Shown: positions 24,020 to 32,652 of the stretch, piece by piece | Layout of the letters: the number at the start of each line of letters is the position of its first letter | Numbering within the stretch: position 1 is the first letter of the stretch | Assembly: GCA_036002485.1 (NCBI GenBank) | Contig: DASYTI010000118.1 | Coordinates: forward strand, 1 to 60,323 | Source of the DNA: Candidatus Methylomirabilota bacterium | GTDB lineage: Bacteria > Methylomirabilota > Methylomirabilia > Rokubacteriales > CSP1-6 | Length of the DNA: 60,323 nucleotides | Reading direction: 5' to 3' | Notes under the pieces: generated by a model | What the model saw: the letters and a program-made list of their open reading frames with translations, nothing else | Databases searched by the model: none | Told to the model about the DNA's origin: nothing | Translations under genes and position numbers: made by a program

Positions 24020-24700
24020 ATGGCCACCTCGATCGAGTCCCCGCCCCCGCCAGGGCCGGATCGCGAGGGGCTCGATGGCTTGCTGCAGGCTTTTCCCCAA
24101 GGCCGGCTCAGCGAGATCGTCGGCCCTCGATCCTCCGGAGGGAGCAGCCTGTTGCTGGCGCTCCTGGCCCACGCGGTCGGACGCGGCGGAGTCGTCGCAC
24201 TCGTGGACGCCTCCGACACGCTCGATCCCGCCGTGGCTGCCCGCGCCGGGCTCGATCTTCGTGGCTTGCTCTGGGTGCGCTGCGGCGGGCGTCTGCCCGT
24301 GGCCTGGCGCGCGACGGATCTCCTTCTCCGCTGCCCGGGGTTTGCCGCCGTCGCGCTCGATGTGGGCGAGTCGGCCTCCGCGCCGCCGGGGATGGGCGTG
24401 CGTCTCCAGCGCGCCGTGGCGGGCGGCGAGAGCATCCTCGTCGTTCGCGGGCCGCGGCATCTCCTGGGCTCGGCCGCCGCGCTGGTGGTGTCGGTGCGCC
24501 GCGTGCGCACGCGCTGGAATAGTCAATGCGGTGGGGGGGTCTGGGGGCGGAGCGGCGCCGCTCCCCCCCAGAACCGATTCGGCGTTCCCCGGCCTCTGCG
24601 GCTGGGCGGGCTCGTCTCCGAGGCGCGCGTGGTGCGCTCGCGCTCCGACCCGCGCCTGGCCATGCCCGAGCGTGCCTGGCTCCTCGAGTGGCGGACATGA
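24020..24700 (+). CDS. imuA: ImuA-like RecA-fold accessory protein
   Basis: 226-aa RecA-like protein, first gene of an imuA-imuB-dnaE2 translesion cassette. It opens LLQAFPQGRLSEIVGPRSSG; the P-loop region GPRSSGGSSLL lacks the Lys of Walker A, as is common in this family. VVALVDASDTLDP and LLWVRCGG follow as in homologs. ImuA connects RecA to the mutasome. Residues about 170-187 (CGGGVWGRSGAAPPQNRF) are encoded by a GC-rich palindrome that looks inserted. The stop overlaps the ImuB ATG (ATGA). Confidence 0.8.
   Translation: MATSIESPPPPGPDREGLDGLLQAFPQGRLSEIVGPRSSGGSSLLLALLAHAVGRGGVVALVDASDTLDPAVAARAGLDLRGLLWVRCGGRLPVAWRATDLLLRCPGFAAVALDVGESASAPPGMGVRLQRAVAGGESILVVRGPRHLLGSAAALVVSVRRVRTRWNSQCGGGVWGRSGAAPPQNRFGVPRPLRLGGLVSEARVVRSRSDPRLAMPERAWLLEWRT
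24540..24572. repeat. Palindrome inside imuA
   Basis: TCTGGGGGCGGAGCGGC / GCCGCTCCCCCCCAGA form a near-perfect inverted repeat with no loop, inside the imuA reading frame. It resembles the GGGGGCGGAGCCCCC core of the element at 22683. The frame stays open through it. Confidence 0.7.
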
Positions 24701-26007
24701 TGCGCATCGCCTGCCTTCAGGTGCCGGGCGCCGACGCGGCGGTCCAGTCCGCCCTGCTCGACATCGCCCTCCGCCATTCGCCCTCGGTGGAGGATGTCGC
24801 GCCGGGCATCGTCTTGCTCGACCTCCGCGGGCTGGGCAAGCTCTGGGGCGGTGAGGAGGAGTTGGCGCGTCGGCTTCGCGAGGCCGTGGCCGAGCGAGGA
24901 TGGGCGGCGCGAGTGGGGATCGCGGGCAGCCGCGCGGGCGCACGCTTCGCCGCCCGCGCTGGAGATGGTGTCACCATCGTTCCGCCTGGGCGTGACGCGC
25001 GGAGACTTGGAGTGGCGCCCCTGGCTCTCCTCGATCTCGGTCCCGAGATGACGGCCCGCCTCGCCCGCTGGGGCATCCGCACGCTCGGCGAATTGGCGGA
25101 TCTTCCCGCGCGCGGGCTCGCGCAGAGGCTGGGCGACGAGGGACCGCGCCTTCAGCGGCTGGCACGGGGCGAGGATCCCACGCCGCTCCGCCTCTGGGCC
25201 CCGCCGCCCGTCTTCGAGGAATCGGCGGAGTGCGCCTGGGGCATCGAGGCGCTCGAGCCGCTCGGCGATCTCATGGCAGGGCTGGCCGAAGTGCTCTGCG
25301 CGCGCCTCCGCCGCGACGAGCTCACGGCTGATCGCTTCGAGTGGGTCTGCCGGCTTGCCAATCGCACGGTGCACGAGGGCGTGTGCGCGCCAGCGGCTCC
25401 GCTGGCCGATCCCGCGGCGGCCGCCGCGATGCTCCGCGCCTCGCTCGCGGCCCGGCCACCGCGCGCCGCGGTGGAGGGGATCACCCTCCGCGCGCATCCT
25501 CTGCGCGCGCCGAAGGCGCAGCCGCGCTTCGATGAGCCGCCGCGCCCGAGCCCGCGTCTGCTCACCGCTGCCCTCGCGCGCCTGAGCGGTCTCGTGGGCG
25601 CCTCCGCCATCGGCTCGCCCGAGCTCCTGGACAGCCACCGCCCCGACGCGATCCAGATGACGCCATTTCTTCTCCCCTCTCCCCAATGCAGAGAGGGGGT
25701 TCGAAATCAAATCCCTCTCCCCCATCGGGGGAGAGGGCAGGGTGAGGGGGCGGTTCTAGCTGTACGCAGGATGAGACCGCCGCGCCCCGCGCAGGTAACG
25801 CTCGAGAGCGGAGCGCCTACTCACCTCCGCGTGACCGGACTCACAGGCCGCATCGTCGCCGGCGCGGGCCCGTGGCGCGTCTCGGGCGAGTGGTGGAGGG
25901 AAGACGCTTTCGTCCAGGACGAGTGGGACGTGGAGCTCGGCGACGGCACGCTCTGCCGCCTGGCGCGCGACGGGCGCGGCTGGCGCCTCGAAGCAATTTA
26001 TGATTAG
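24697..26007 (+). CDS. imuB: ImuB-like Y-family polymerase homolog (non-catalytic)
   Basis: 436 aa. It follows the Y-family fold but lacks the catalytic acidic residues, as ImuB proteins do: the palm segment reads IVLLDLRGLGKLWGG near residue 46. LGVAPLALLDLGPEMTARL and the HhH-like LARWGIRTLGELADLP near 115-140 are typical. ImuB is the scaffold that ties DnaE2 to the beta clamp and ImuA. Residues about 326-352 are encoded by two REP-like palindromes, in the variable linker between SPELLDSHRPDA and the conserved C-terminal RRMRPPRPAQ. ATG 24697 overlaps the imuA stop. Confidence 0.85.
   Translation: MMRIACLQVPGADAAVQSALLDIALRHSPSVEDVAPGIVLLDLRGLGKLWGGEEELARRLREAVAERGWAARVGIAGSRAGARFAARAGDGVTIVPPGRDARRLGVAPLALLDLGPEMTARLARWGIRTLGELADLPARGLAQRLGDEGPRLQRLARGEDPTPLRLWAPPPVFEESAECAWGIEALEPLGDLMAGLAEVLCARLRRDELTADRFEWVCRLANRTVHEGVCAPAAPLADPAAAAAMLRASLAARPPRAAVEGITLRAHPLRAPKAQPRFDEPPRPSPRLLTAALARLSGLVGASAIGSPELLDSHRPDAIQMTPFLLPSPQCREGVRNQIPLPHRGRGQGEGAVLAVRRMRPPRPAQVTLESGAPTHLRVTGLTGRIVAGAGPWRVSGEWWREDAFVQDEWDVELGDGTLCRLARDGRGWRLEAIYD
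25673..25750. repeat. REP-like palindromes, copy 4 (doublet inside imuB)
   Basis: Two members side by side: CCCCTCTCCCCAATGCAGAG (with GGGGG) at 25673-25699 and CCCTCTCCCCCATCGGGGGA followed by GAGGGCAGGGTGAGGGGG at 25713-25750. The second, with the following CGGTTC, is identical over about 44 bp to the copy at 42827-42870. Both sit in the imuB reading frame without interrupting it. Confidence 0.85.
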
Positions 26008-26027
26008 CCAGCTCGAACGGCACTGAC

Positions 26028-29000
26028 ATGTTCGTCGAGCTGCATGCCAAGAGCGCATTTTCTTTCCTCGAGGCGACGGCGTTGCCCGAGGCGCTGGCGG
26101 AGCGGGCCAGTGCCCTCGAGCAGCCAGCCCTGGCCCTCCTGGACACCGACGGGGTGTATGGAGCCCCGGCCTTCTACCGGGCCTGTACACGTCTGGGGAT
26201 CACGCCGCTGGTCGGGGCCGAGATCAGCATGGCCGACGGCGGCAGGCTGCCGCTCCTCGTGGAAGACCAGGAAGGCTACAAGAATCTCTGCCGCCTCCTG
26301 ACCCGCATCAAGATGCGCGCGGCCAAGAGCCAGGGCACCGCGGGCTGGGACGATCTCGAAGAGCATACGGGCGGGCTCGTCTGCCTCACCGGCGGCACGT
26401 CCGGGCTCATCACCTCGGCCCTTGCCCGCGCCGGCCACGAGGCCGCGCGCGCGACGCTCGACAGGCTCGCCGGTCTCTTCGGCCGCTTCGGCGTCTACGC
26501 CGAGCTCCAGCGCGATCTCTCCCGCGAGCAGGAGGCGCGCAATGAATGGCTGCGTGCCGAAGCCGAGCGGCTGGGGTTGCCGCTTCTCGCCAGCAATGCC
26601 CCCCTCATGACCGCGCGCGGAGATCGCCCATTGCTGGACACGCTGACCTGCATCAAACACGGCACGACGATCGGCCAGGCCGGGCGATTGCTCGCGCGCA
26701 ATAGCGAGCGCTTCCTCAAGCCCGCTCGCGAGATGGAGAAGCTCTTCGCCGATTGCCCATCGGCGGTGGCCAATACGGGCGAGCTGGCCCTGCGCCTCGG
26801 CTTCACCCTCAAGCACCTGGGCTATCGCTTCCCGGACTACCCGCTGCCGCCCGGTCAGACGCCGATCGGCTGGCTCCGCGCGCTCTGCAAGGAAGGGGCG
26901 CGGCAGCGCTATGGCGCGGGCCCGCTGGCCCAGCGGGCGAAGCGCCAGATCGAGCGCGAGCTCGACTTGATCGCCCGCCTCGACCTGTCCGGCTACTTCC
27001 TCATCGTCTGGGACCTGATCGAGTTCTGCCGCCGCCACGACATTCTGGTGCAGGGGCGGGGCTCGGCCGCCAACAGCGCGGTTTGCTATGCCCTCGGCAT
27101 CACCGCGGTGGATCCGGTGGGGATGGAGCTCCTCTTCGAGCGCTTCCTCTCCGAGGAGCGTGGCGAGTGGCCGGACATCGACCTCGATCTGCCGAGCGGC
27201 GACCGGCGCGAGAAGGTCATCCAGTACGTCTACGAGCGCTATGGCCGGCTGGGCGCCGCCATGACGGCCAATGTCATCACCTATCGCGGCCGGAGCGCGG
27301 CGCGCGAAGTGGGCAAGGTCCTGGGACTCCCCGTTGCTCTCTGCGATCGCCTTTCCGGGCTCGTCAGCGACTGGGAGTACAGGGATCCGGGCGATAGCCT
27401 CCTCGTCCATCTTCGCGAGGCCGGCTGCGATCCCGCGCAGCCGGTGATGCGCCACTTCGCCGGTCTCTGGACGGCCATCCAGGATCTGCCCCGGCACCTG
27501 GGCCAGCACTCGGGCGGCATGGTCATCTGCCAGGGCCGGCTCGATAGCTGCGTGCCCCTCGAGCCGGCGACCATGCCCGGGCGCTCGGTCGTGCAGTGGG
27601 ACAAGGACGACTGCGCCTCCATGGGCATCATCAAGGTGGATCTCCTGGGTTTGGGCATGATGGCGCTGCTCGAGGACGCCATCGGCATGATCCACCGGCG
27701 GGGCGGCCACGTGGACCTGGCGCACTTGCCCCCCGACGACCCGACCGTCTACGCCATGCTGCAGAAGGCCGATACCGTCGGCGTCTTCCAGGTGGAGAGC
27801 CGCGCCCAGATGGCCACCCTGCCACGTCTCAAGCCCCGCTGCTTCTACGACCTCGTGGTGCAGGTCGCCATCATCCGTCCGGGGCCCATCGTGGGCGACA
27901 TGGTGCATCCGTATCTGAGGCGGCGCGCCGGGCGCGAGCTCCCCACCGTGCCGCATCCCTCGCTCGAGCCCATTCTCCGGCGCACGCTCGGCGTCCCGCT
28001 CTTCCAGGAGCAGCTCCTGCGCATGGCCATGGCCACGGCGGGCTTCACGGGCGGCGAGGCCGAAGAGCTACGCCGCGCCTTCGGCTTCAAGCGGCGCAAG
28101 CAGGCCATGGACGAGGTGGAGAAAAAGCTCCGGGCCGGCATGACGGAGCAGGGGATCACGGGCGAGGCGGCCGAGGCCATCATCCGCTCCATCACCGCCT
28201 TCGCCCTCTATGGATTTCCCGAGAGTCATGCGGCCAGCTTCGCGCTGCTCGCCTATGCCAGCACGTATCTCAAGGCGCATCACCCGGCGGCCTTCTACGC
28301 GGCGCTGCTCAACAACCAGCCCATGGGCTTCTATCATCCCGCCACCATCGTGGGCGATGCCGCGCGGCACGGGCAGGTGATCCGCCCCGTAGACGTCAAC
28401 TACTCCGACTGGCTCTGCGCGATCGAGGCCGATGGGACGGTGCGGCTCGGGCTGCGCTATGTCCGGGGGCTGCGCGAGGAGGCGGGTCGGCGCATGGAGC
28501 GCCTACGCCCCTTCGCCTCCGCCGACGATCTCGTCCGCCGCGCGGGGCTTCATCGCGACGAGCTGACCCGGCTGGCCGAGCTCGGGGCGCTGGGCAGCCT
28601 CGGGCTCGAGCGTCGCGCGGCGCTCTGGGAGATCGAGCTGGCGGCGCGCCCGGCCGGCGCGCTCTACGAAGATATCCCGGCCCCGCCCTCGCCCTCGCCG
28701 CTGCCGTCGATGACGGCCGAGGAGGCGCTCGTGGCCGACGGTGAGGGCACCGGGCTCACCCTGGGGCCTCATCCGATGGTTTTCCACCGGGAGCGGCTCG
28801 AGCGGCTGCGGGTGGCGCGGGCTACTGATCTGCCTCGGCTCCGGCACGGTGTCACCGTGCGGGTTGCCGGAGCGGTGGTGGTACGCCAGAGGCCCGGCAC
28901 CGCCAAGGGCTTCGTCTTCCTGAACCTCGAGGACGAGTCGGGGCTCGTGAACGTGGTCGTGCCCCCGCCACTCTTCCACCGCTACCGTCTCATCCTGGTG

Positions 29001-29126
29001 CAGGAGTCCTTCCTCTACATCGAAGGTACCCTCGAGCATCGCGAGGACGTCATCTCGGTCCGCGCCGGGCGCATCCAGCCCCTCCGCCCCGAGCTCGGAC
29101 GGATGCCCTCCCACGACTTTCACTAA
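26028..29126 (+). CDS. dnaE2: Error-prone DNA polymerase DnaE2 (ImuC)
   Basis: 1032 aa, right for DnaE2. PHP domain first (FVELHAKSAFSFLEA at residue 2, then PLVGAEISMADGG), polymerase palm with QGRGSAANSAVCYALGI near 341 and the catalytic PDIDLDLPSGDR near 383, the fingers/HhH region GFPESHAASFALLAYA near 730, and a C-terminal OB-fold (TVRVAGAVVVRQRPGTAKGF near 943). It replicates across damaged template, with ImuA and ImuB encoded just upstream (20-nt gap). The N-terminal PHP motif has LHAKS where active PHP enzymes have LHxHS, as usual in DnaE2. Confidence 0.95.
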   Translation: MFVELHAKSAFSFLEATALPEALAERASALEQPALALLDTDGVYGAPAFYRACTRLGITPLVGAEISMADGGRLPLLVEDQEGYKNLCRLLTRIKMRAAKSQGTAGWDDLEEHTGGLVCLTGGTSGLITSALARAGHEAARATLDRLAGLFGRFGVYAELQRDLSREQEARNEWLRAEAERLGLPLLASNAPLMTARGDRPLLDTLTCIKHGTTIGQAGRLLARNSERFLKPAREMEKLFADCPSAVANTGELALRLGFTLKHLGYRFPDYPLPPGQTPIGWLRALCKEGARQRYGAGPLAQRAKRQIERELDLIARLDLSGYFLIVWDLIEFCRRHDILVQGRGSAANSAVCYALGITAVDPVGMELLFERFLSEERGEWPDIDLDLPSGDRREKVIQYVYERYGRLGAAMTANVITYRGRSAAREVGKVLGLPVALCDRLSGLVSDWEYRDPGDSLLVHLREAGCDPAQPVMRHFAGLWTAIQDLPRHLGQHSGGMVICQGRLDSCVPLEPATMPGRSVVQWDKDDCASMGIIKVDLLGLGMMALLEDAIGMIHRRGGHVDLAHLPPDDPTVYAMLQKADTVGVFQVESRAQMATLPRLKPRCFYDLVVQVAIIRPGPIVGDMVHPYLRRRAGRELPTVPHPSLEPILRRTLGVPLFQEQLLRMAMATAGFTGGEAEELRRAFGFKRRKQAMDEVEKKLRAGMTEQGITGEAAEAIIRSITAFALYGFPESHAASFALLAYASTYLKAHHPAAFYAALLNNQPMGFYHPATIVGDAARHGQVIRPVDVNYSDWLCAIEADGTVRLGLRYVRGLREEAGRRMERLRPFASADDLVRRAGLHRDELTRLAELGALGSLGLERRAALWEIELAARPAGALYEDIPAPPSPSPLPSMTAEEALVADGEGTGLTLGPHPMVFHRERLERLRVARATDLPRLRHGVTVRVAGAVVVRQRPGTAKGFVFLNLEDESGLVNVVVPPPLFHRYRLILVQESFLYIEGTLEHREDVISVRAGRIQPLRPELGRMPSHDFH

Positions 29127-29200
29127 CTCTTGACCGCCGCTTCCTGCTACCTTCTTGCCGCGTCCGATCCTGACCCCGGCCGAGGCCGGAAGGAGGCCAA

Positions 29201-29854
29201 GTGCTCTTCGCCCCGTGGCTCGTGGTGCTGCTGCTCGGCGCCGCGGGCATCGTCGAGATGAGCATCGGGCTCCATGCGGCGCGGCTCAAGAAGCCGTTCC
29301 TGCTGCCCGCTCATCACCTCTACTGGACGCGCGCCGCCGTGTTCACCCTCATCATGCTCATGCTGCCGCGCCTGCCCCTGCGCTCGGCGCCCGGCGTCAA
29401 CAGCAATGCTCTCGATGCCATGCTGCTTCTCCCGGTGGTCCTGGCCGCCGGCTGCTTCTGGATGCTTGGCCGAGGCTATGCCGCGCCCGGGGTGGCCGTG
29501 GAGTCGCTGCTCGAGACCGTGCGCGAGGTGCTGGGGCAAATGGGCTACTACAGCGCGCGCGAGTCCGTCCCGCGCGCCGGGGAGCACGAGCTCATGATCA
29601 AGGATCTGGGCGTGGTGGTGACGGTGTCGGCCCCATGGTGGAGCGGGACGCCCCGGCTGCGCGTGCAGCCGGCGGACGAGAGCGGGCTGCTTCGTCAGGT
29701 GGTGACCGCGGTCAACGTCCTGCTGGCTCTCGGGCCCTACGAGGTGCGCAGCGCTCCCTTCATGCTCCACACTCTCAAGGGAGGCGTCCTGATCGTGGCG
29801 GCCGTGGCAGGCCTGATCGCTCTGGTCGCGCGCGGGACTCTGAGCCCCGCATAG
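29201..29854 (+). CDS. Membrane protein of unknown function
   Basis: 217 aa, unrecognised. Hydrophobic segments near residues 3-22 (FAPWLVVLLLGAAGIVEMS), 45-60, 68-88 (ALDAMLLLPVVLAAGCFWML) and 193-212 (GGVLIVAAVAGLIALVA) with a soluble stretch between the last two. GTG 29201 has AAGGAGG 5-6 nt upstream. It ends against a hairpin repeat and converges with the pseudopilin gene. No functional motif seen. Confidence 0.6.
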   Translation: MLFAPWLVVLLLGAAGIVEMSIGLHAARLKKPFLLPAHHLYWTRAAVFTLIMLMLPRLPLRSAPGVNSNALDAMLLLPVVLAAGCFWMLGRGYAAPGVAVESLLETVREVLGQMGYYSARESVPRAGEHELMIKDLGVVVTVSAPWWSGTPRLRVQPADESGLLRQVVTAVNVLLALGPYEVRSAPFMLHTLKGGVLIVAAVAGLIALVARGTLSPA

Positions 29855-29859
29855 ATTCT

Positions 29860-29928
29860 GTAGGCTGCTCAAAAGGGCCCAGATGCGAGGGCGCCAACGA
29901 AGCACATGGGCCTTTTTCAGCAGCCTAC
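29860..29928. repeat. Long hairpin between convergent genes
   Basis: Arms GTAGGCTGCTCAAAAGGGCC(C) at 29860-29880 and GGGCCTTTTTCAGCAGCCTA(C) at 29908-29928 pair at 19 of 21 positions with a 27-nt loop. The arms carry A- and T-runs inside the stem, so it may act as a two-way terminator; the right arm overlaps the last codons of the pseudopilin gene. Confidence 0.75.
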
Positions 29929-30296
29929 GGGCGGACTATTGTCGTACTATCCCCGCTCGCGACGATCTGGTAGCCGTTGGCGCCGCCCGCCGAATAGGTA
30001 TACGTCCAGCCGGGAGGCGGGGTCGGTGTCGAAGCCATGAAGGGGCCCGCGATTTCCCCGTTCACGTTGGTCTGCGGGCTCGTGAGATCGGTCAGCGTCG
30101 AGGGCATCTGGCCCATGTGCGCGCTGAAGGTGCCAATAGCTCCCGCCAGGGTGCGCGTGTCCGCTTCGGCCTTGGCCACGCGCGAGCGGGCCTGAACATT
30201 GTGATAGATGGTCATGGCTATGGTGGTCAGCACGCCGAGCACGGCAATGACGACCAGGAGCTCAACCAGAGTGAACCCGGCTTCTCGGCGACGCAT
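29925..30296 (-). CDS. Type IV pilin-like / pseudopilin
   Basis: 123 aa with the class III signal RRREAGFTLVELLVVIAV: cleavage after Gly, Phe as first mature residue and Glu at mature position 5, then about 20 hydrophobic residues. The body is short and Ser/Thr/Gly-rich, with two-strand-like ends, as in GspG/PilE-type minor pilins. No secretion or pilus assembly genes are nearby, so it must rely on a distant prepilin peptidase and platform. Divergent from the histidine kinase gene. Confidence 0.8.
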   Translation of the reverse strand: MRRREAGFTLVELLVVIAVLGVLTTIAMTIYHNVQARSRVAKAEADTRTLAGAIGTFSAHMGQMPSTLTDLTSPQTNVNGEIAGPFMASTPTPPPGWTYTYSAGGANGYQIVASGDSTTIVRP

Positions 30297-30605
30297 GTCG
30301 GCCTTATTAGGGCAAAGGTGATGCCATGCGCGGAATTCAGCCCGAGCCCCCTAACTGCCCAAGTTTCCTGACCTTCCACAGGCCCCAACGCGGTCTGGGG
30401 TCGGGCAGACCGCCAAAATTTGGTTTCGATTGGCCCATTTAGCGCACTGCGCGCCGGGCTCTGACCGCGCGGATGGGTGGCGCGCCGACCTGAAGTCGCG
30501 CGCCTCGAGGGATGCATCCAAGGCGAGGATGACGGCGTATCGCTTCTACGGTATCCTCGGATTCTGGTGCGTAGCGCATCCAAGATCATCAGCAATCGCC
30601 CTCCC
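30297..30605. other. Divergent intergenic region
   Basis: 309 bp between the pseudopilin (-) and the histidine kinase (+). The best promoter candidate is ATGACG (30529-30534), 17-nt spacer, TATCCT (30552-30557) pointing toward the kinase. An in-frame extension of the kinase reaches 30477 but has no ribosome site. I see no gene, repeat or RNA here. Confidence 0.4.
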
Positions 30606-32219
30606 ATGGAGGGGTCCATCGACGTGAGTCCACGCAGGCTACATCGGGCCGAGCGCGCATACCTGCGGCAGCTGCTGAGTCCCGCCTTCGCGCTGGCCGC
30701 CATCGCCATCATCGAGGCATTTTCCTGGACCCCGTGGCAGATCGTAGCGCCGACCACCCTTCTCCTGACCGCCGTGGTCGCCTCGACCTTCGTGGGGGGC
30801 CTGGTCGACGGGCTCATCAGCGCCGGCATCACCGTGTGGTATTACTCGTACCTGCTCTCCTCCCCCGGCACGGTCTTTCCGTACACTCACGAGACGCTGC
30901 GGCGCGTGCTCGTCTATGCCTGCTCGGCGCCCGCCGTCGCTCTCATGGTCGGCGTCATCAAGCAGCGCGCCGCGCGCATCGCCGCCGACGCCGCGCGCCG
31001 GGAGCGTGACTCATCGGATGCCGTGTACGCCTCGCTGACGTGGTCGCGGGAGGCGGAGAAGACGGGGCGGGAGGCAGAGCGCCGCTACCGGGCCTTCTTC
31101 GACGCCAACGTCGCGGGCATCGTCCACGCCTTCCGGGACGGCAAGATGCTCGTGTGCAATGAGGCCTTCCGGCGCCTGACCGGCTTCAGCACGGATGAGG
31201 AGATCAAGGCGCGGAACATCCGCGACTTCTTCGAGGAGCGGGCCGACTTCGACCGTATCATCGAGCGTCTCGATCGAGGGACGCTGTCCATCGAGGAAGA
31301 GCTTGGGTTCCGGCGGCGTGATCGCGACCTGCGCCGCGTGCGCCTCACCGCGCGGCGCCTGGAGGAGGGCGCCCGGCTCGTGGTCGAGGTGAGCGTCGTG
31401 GACATCACGGCGCAGTGGACGGCTCAGACGCAGGCGGCCGCCCTCGAGACCAAGATGGCCACTCAGGAGGCCTATATCGCCATCTTGGGTCAGGAGGTGG
31501 ATGCGCTCGCGCATGCCGTGGCGCATGACCTGCGCGGGCCGCTGCGGCGCATGGATGACCTGAGCGAGGCACTCATCGTGGACTACGGTCTCAGGCTCGA
31601 CGGAGAAGGACGCGGCCGGCTCAATCGCCTGGCCACGACGAATCGCAGCATGGAGAAGCTCGTGCAGCGGTTCATCGAGCTGTCGCGCCTCACGAGCGGC
31701 GAGCTCAAGCGCGAGAGGGTGGACCTTTCCGCACTGGCTCGAGGAGTGGCCGAGGGGCTCCGGGCCGGCCATGCCGGGGACGACGTCACCTGCACGATTG
31801 CCCCAGGGCTGACGGCCAACGGAGATCCGGGCCTCCTGCGGCTGGCCCTCACGCACCTCATCGGCACGGCCTGGAGCGCGACGGCAGGACAGCCGGGCGC
31901 GCACATCGAGTTCGGCTCTGCCCGCGTGGGGGACCGGGAGACTTTCGTGATCACCGATGGCGGCGGCACCATTGACCGGCCCTATGCCGGGGCGCTGCCG
32001 GGCGCCGTCCAGCGCCTGGACAATGGGCATGGACCAGAGGGAAGGCATGGACCGGACGGGGGGGCCGTCGCCCTGGTCATGGTCCAGCGCGTCATCCAGC
32101 GCCATGGAGGCCGGGTCTGGGTCGAGGCCACGCCCGAAGGTGGGGCCGTGTTCTTCACGCTCGGCAACGAGCCGGAGAAGTCTCCCCCATCCCCCCGCAT
32201 CTCCCCAGCATCCCTTTGA
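30606..32219 (+). CDS. PAS-containing histidine kinase-like protein with eroded ATP-binding domain
   Basis: About 537 aa. The N-terminus has three or four membrane segments (AFALAAIAIIEAF, TTLLLTAVVASTFVGGLVDG, YACSAPAVALMVGVI), a PAS domain near 155-275 (RYRAFFDANVAGIVHAFRDG), and a HisKA domain with the phosphoacceptor in AHAVAHDLRGPLRRMDD near 302. In the HATPase domain the N-box reads ALTHLIGTAWSAT (both Asn replaced), G1 reads TDGGGTID, and the G2 region reads GGAVALVMVQRV instead of GxGxG. ATP binding is therefore doubtful. GTG 30624 with GGAGGG 9 nt upstream is an alternative start. No response regulator is adjacent. Confidence 0.75.
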   Translation: MEGSIDVSPRRLHRAERAYLRQLLSPAFALAAIAIIEAFSWTPWQIVAPTTLLLTAVVASTFVGGLVDGLISAGITVWYYSYLLSSPGTVFPYTHETLRRVLVYACSAPAVALMVGVIKQRAARIAADAARRERDSSDAVYASLTWSREAEKTGREAERRYRAFFDANVAGIVHAFRDGKMLVCNEAFRRLTGFSTDEEIKARNIRDFFEERADFDRIIERLDRGTLSIEEELGFRRRDRDLRRVRLTARRLEEGARLVVEVSVVDITAQWTAQTQAAALETKMATQEAYIAILGQEVDALAHAVAHDLRGPLRRMDDLSEALIVDYGLRLDGEGRGRLNRLATTNRSMEKLVQRFIELSRLTSGELKRERVDLSALARGVAEGLRAGHAGDDVTCTIAPGLTANGDPGLLRLALTHLIGTAWSATAGQPGAHIEFGSARVGDRETFVITDGGGTIDRPYAGALPGAVQRLDNGHGPEGRHGPDGGAVALVMVQRVIQRHGGRVWVEATPEGGAVFFTLGNEPEKSPPSPRISPASL

Positions 32220-32262
32220 TGTCTTAACGCGTCCAAACACCCGGACAGACGAGGAACCATCG

Positions 32263-32652
32263 GTGCCTATCTACGAGTACGAGTGCCAGGCCTGCCACCG
32301 CCGCCTGAGCCTGCTCGTGCGCTCGATGTCACAGCAAGCCTCGCCTCGATGTCCGGGCTGCGGCAGCGCCGAGCTCTCACGACTCATGTCCCGTTTCGCT
32401 ACCCTCAAGTCCGAAGATGACCGGCTGGAAGCCGCCGCCGATCCCTCCCAATACGGTGACCTCGACGAAAGCGACCCTCGCAGCATTGCCAAGTTCGTCA
32501 AGCGCATGGGCGACGAGGTGGGCGAGGATCTGGGGCCGGATCTCGACGCGGCCATGGACGAGGCCATGGCCGAGGGCGGAGATGGCGGCGAGGAGGGGGG
32601 GCCCGGCGGTGAGGCCAGCCTGTCTGAAGCCGGGAGCGACGATGAAGGTTGA
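32263..32652 (+). CDS. FmdB-like zinc-ribbon protein
   Basis: 129 aa. Residues 1-42 are a FmdB-type zinc ribbon: PIYEYECQACHRRL then CPGCGSAELSRLMS, giving CxxC...CxxC. The rest is acidic and probably disordered (GDLDESDPRS, EAMAEGGDGGEEG). GTG 32263 places the family's invariant start VPIYEYEC at the N-terminus. First gene of a tightly coupled operon: its end overlaps the acyltransferase-like gene by 11 nt. FmdB proteins are proposed regulators or metal-dependent accessory factors; its role is unknown. Confidence 0.8.
   Translation: MPIYEYECQACHRRLSLLVRSMSQQASPRCPGCGSAELSRLMSRFATLKSEDDRLEAAADPSQYGDLDESDPRSIAKFVKRMGDEVGEDLGPDLDAAMDEAMAEGGDGGEEGGPGGEASLSEAGSDDEG

Noticed and set aside
25690-25715. 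tRNA T-loop-like GGTTCGAAATC
   Set aside because: It lies between two REP palindromes in the imuB frame; no cloverleaf or acceptor stem can be built around it.
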